A stretch of 64,000 nt of DNA from HK1 sp965202735 (GTDB lineage Bacteria > Pseudomonadota > Gammaproteobacteria > HK1): contig OZ241844.1 in assembly GCA_965202735.1 (NCBI GenBank), positions 2,666,001-2,730,000 of the forward strand. The letters run 5' to 3'. Made by a program: the position numbers and the translations under genes. The notes beneath the pieces were generated by a model that saw only the letters and a program-made list of their open reading frames with translations, did not search any database and was not told where the DNA came from. Within the stretch, counting starts at the first letter, position 1, and each line of letters opens with the position of its first letter. Below are positions 61,979 to 64,000 of this stretch, in pieces.

Positions 61979-63173
61979 TTAGCATAAGCGACTTGACGCT
62001 GAAATTCTAGGGAAGGCAGAGGCGACATGTCCGGCCATAGCCTCGGCGATGAGGGCGCCGACGCGCTCGGCGGCCTCGACGAGGTGGCCGTCGGCCAGAT
62101 GGGCGTAGCCCGCCGTCGTGCGGTGGCGCCGATGGCCGAGCAGCTTGCCGACCTGGGGCAGGTTCTCGCCGGACATGACGGCGTGGCTCGCTACGGTGTG
62201 GCGCAGGTCGTGCAGGCGCAACCTGCCGAGCTTCGCCCGCTCCCGCGCCGCGCGCCAGCACTCGGCGAGGCTGTGGACGCTCCCGCCTTCGGCCAGGCGC
62301 TCGAACAGGAACGTGTCCGGGTCGCGCGCGCCGGGCAGCGTGTCGATGTGCGCCCGCGCGGCCTTGCCGAGCGGCACGGTGCGCGGCCCCACCTTGGAGT
62401 CTTCGAGCTTCAGCGCATCGCCGGCGACGTTCCGCCAGCGCAGATCGAGCACCTCGCCGCGGCGGCATCCGGTGAGCGCCAGCAGCCGGATAGCAGCAAC
62501 CGCCTCGGGCCAGCGGTTCGAGCAGGCGTCGAGCGCACGGCCGAGCCGTTCGAGCTCGTCGGCATCAAGGAAGCGGGCGACGTTGTTGCGCGGGTTCTTG
62601 CAGATGCCGAGGCAGGGTTTGGTGCCGCGCTCGCGCCAGCCCCATTCCTCGGCGCGGAACATCATCGAGCGCAGGATCTCGAAGGCGCGGTTGGCCGTGC
62701 CGGGCTTGTCCCGGCTGGTCGCGTCGAACCACGCGGCCACGTCCTCGGGGCCGACGCGCTCCACGGGCATCGCGGCGAAGGCGGGCAGGATGCGCGCCCT
62801 GAGATAGGTACGCACCGTCTCGCGGCCCGAGGGCTTCCAGGAGCGGTCGCACTGGCGCAGGTACTCCGCGGCCAAGTCCTTTACCGTGGGCGCGGTCCTG
62901 ACCCGCTGCGTGTCGTCGGCGGGGTTCCCGTCGACGCGGATGCGCTCCAGCATCCCGCGGGCGCGGCGCCTCGGCCAAGTCCATCTCTCCGTGGCGGGCG
63001 AGCGCCATGCGCCGGGTCCGGCCCTCGATACGGGCCTGGAGGATCCAGACCTTGCGGCCCGACGGGTGAAAGCGCAGCCCGAAGCCCGGAAACGCCCTGT
63101 CGAACAGAATCGTGTCCCTGGTTCCGGCCTTGCTGTCGCGGGCCAGGCGCGCGATGAGGTCAACCGTGGGCAT
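61979..63173 (-). pseudogene. Tyrosine recombinase/integrase, frameshifted
   Basis: An about 395-codon phage-type integrase. MPTVDLIARLARDSKAGTRD starts the arm-binding domain (from 63173), and LARHGEMDLAEA ends it. Near 62965-62972 the frame shifts by one base; the next frame continues RGMLERIRVDGNPADD and holds the whole core and catalytic domain. The catalytic residues are LTGCRRGEV (Arg), LHDLRHT (His, Arg) and GYAHLA (Tyr). Restoring one base in GGCGCCGCGCC joins the halves. As it stands only the catalytic part could be made, from an internal start. Located at the edge of a likely island. Confidence 0.8.
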
Positions 63174-64000
63174 GGCCGGCCCCTCCCTCCCGCTCCCTCC
63201 CGCTCCCGGCCAGCGCCGCCTGGATGCGCCCCGATACCCGGTCGGCGACATCGGCGACCGACTGCTCGGACAGGTGGGTGTAGCGCTCCGTGGTCTCGAC
63301 CAGAGCATGGCCGAGCAGCTTCGCGACGGTCACCATGTCCACGCCGTTCATCGCCGCGACCGAGTAGGCCCAAGTGTGCCGGCAGTCATGCAGGCGCACG
63401 TCGAACAGCCCGGCCTCGCGGCGGATACGGTCCCAGTAGAAGGTGACGTTGTCGATGGGCCGCGTCGGCGGGCGGGCCGGGAACAGATACAGACAATCGT
63501 CGCTGTAGCGCGGGCGACGCTCGACAGCCAGACCGTGCGCGGCCCCGACTTCGAATCGGGAAGCAGGATGCGCTGTCCCTTGATCCAGCCCCATTCGAGC
63601 GAGGCGGTCTCGCCGAAGCGGCAGCCGGTCAGCAGCAGCAGGCGGACGATGGCAACGATGTGGGAACAGTAGAACTCGTCGCGGGCGAGCACCGCGTTGA
63701 GCCGGGCAAGCTCCTCGGGCGTGAGGTAGCGCTCCTTGGGTGGCGTCTTGTAGCGCCGGGTCTTCCTGCAGGGGTTGGTGTTGTGGACCCGGTAGCCCCA
63801 CAACTCGGCCATGCGCATCATCACCGAGAGCACCGGCATGGAGCGATTGGCCACGCCGGGGCGAACCGCCATGGAGGCGGACCAGTCGCAGACATGATCG
63901 ACGGCGATGACGTCCACCGTCATGTGCCCGAAGGCGGGTAGGACTTGCTCGCGCACGATACGCCGGTTGGTCTCCAGCGTCGCCGGCTTCCAGTAGCGGG
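63160..64000 (-). pseudogene. Tyrosine recombinase/integrase, frameshifted and cut by the window edge
   Basis: Runs leftward from the window edge (TLETNRRIVREQVLPAFGHM) through LLLTGCRFGETASLEWGW, with the first catalytic Arg, to SKSGPRTVWLSSVAR. Near 63500-63560 the frame changes and continues PRYSDDCLYLFPARPP, then LHDCRHTWAYSVAA (His, Arg) and ERYTHLS (Tyr). So the catalytic set is spread over two frames. It ends inside the start of the next integrase (14 bases overlap). Paired integrases of this kind sit at island ends. Confidence 0.75.

Overview
The window is GC-rich (my impression is high-60s percent G+C) and gene-dense. It looks like an uncultured, probably marine or host-associated proteobacterium with sulfur metabolism. 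This is inferred from AceK, a TRAP transporter, the methanethiol oxidase operon, the YeeE/TusA/DsrE-type sulfur genes and a TbpB-like surface lipoprotein; no rRNA or tRNA gene was seen to confirm it.

Layout. 1-744 is the tail of a sigma-54 activator cut short at a palindromic repeat. 1024-8494 (minus) holds a xanthine-dehydrogenase-type hydroxylase, split between a small Fe-S/FAD subunit and a distant large molybdenum subunit, with 5-hydroxyisourate hydrolase and an MFS transporter: a purine-catabolism neighbourhood. 8620-11313 (plus) has a cyclophilin and isocitrate dehydrogenase kinase/phosphatase. 11624-23060 (plus) is a type III-B (Cmr) CRISPR-Cas locus with two CARF-type accessory proteins. 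It is visibly decaying: cas6 is a remnant, cas10 has one in-frame amber stop, cmr3 has a one-base frameshift and cas2 has two frameshifts. No cas1 and no CRISPR array is present. 23206-26885 is an RraA-like gene and a TRAP transporter. 27085-30674 (minus) is an mtoX-SCO1-mauG methanethiol oxidation operon. 31065-35078 (plus) is an acyl-CoA synthetase, thiolase, Zn-ribbon protein and crotonase set. 35140-37320 (minus) is a polar amino-acid ABC importer without its ATPase.

37374-39241 (minus) is a two-gene AAA ATPase/HNH module resembling Septu (PtuAB), bracketed by a 39-bp direct repeat. 39488-42777 holds a sigma-factor-like protein, a TPR-like protein and three small predicted secreted proteins; this cluster has no name I recognise. 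43010-44774 has AdoMet decarboxylase and threonine aldolase, and 44938-47096 a type II restriction-modification pair. 47267-53673 (minus) is a long sulfur import/relay operon: a two-part YeeE-like transporter, TusA, three very small membrane proteins, a rhodanese-like membrane protein, a DsrE/F/H-like trio, a sulfurtransferase and a c-type cytochrome. Nearly every gene in it carries tandem duplications near its 5' end.

53926-61036 is delimited by two apparently identical 841-bp IS5-family elements in direct orientation. They enclose an RHH protein, a HAD phosphatase, a HicBA toxin-antitoxin pair, an F420-related PPOX protein, CofC, a thioesterase and the TbpB-like lipoprotein. The right end has a GIY-YIG-like protein and two overlapping tyrosine recombinases, both frameshifted, the last running off the window. 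The picture is a genome with many short repeats, in which defence and mobile genes are eroding while metabolic genes stay intact.
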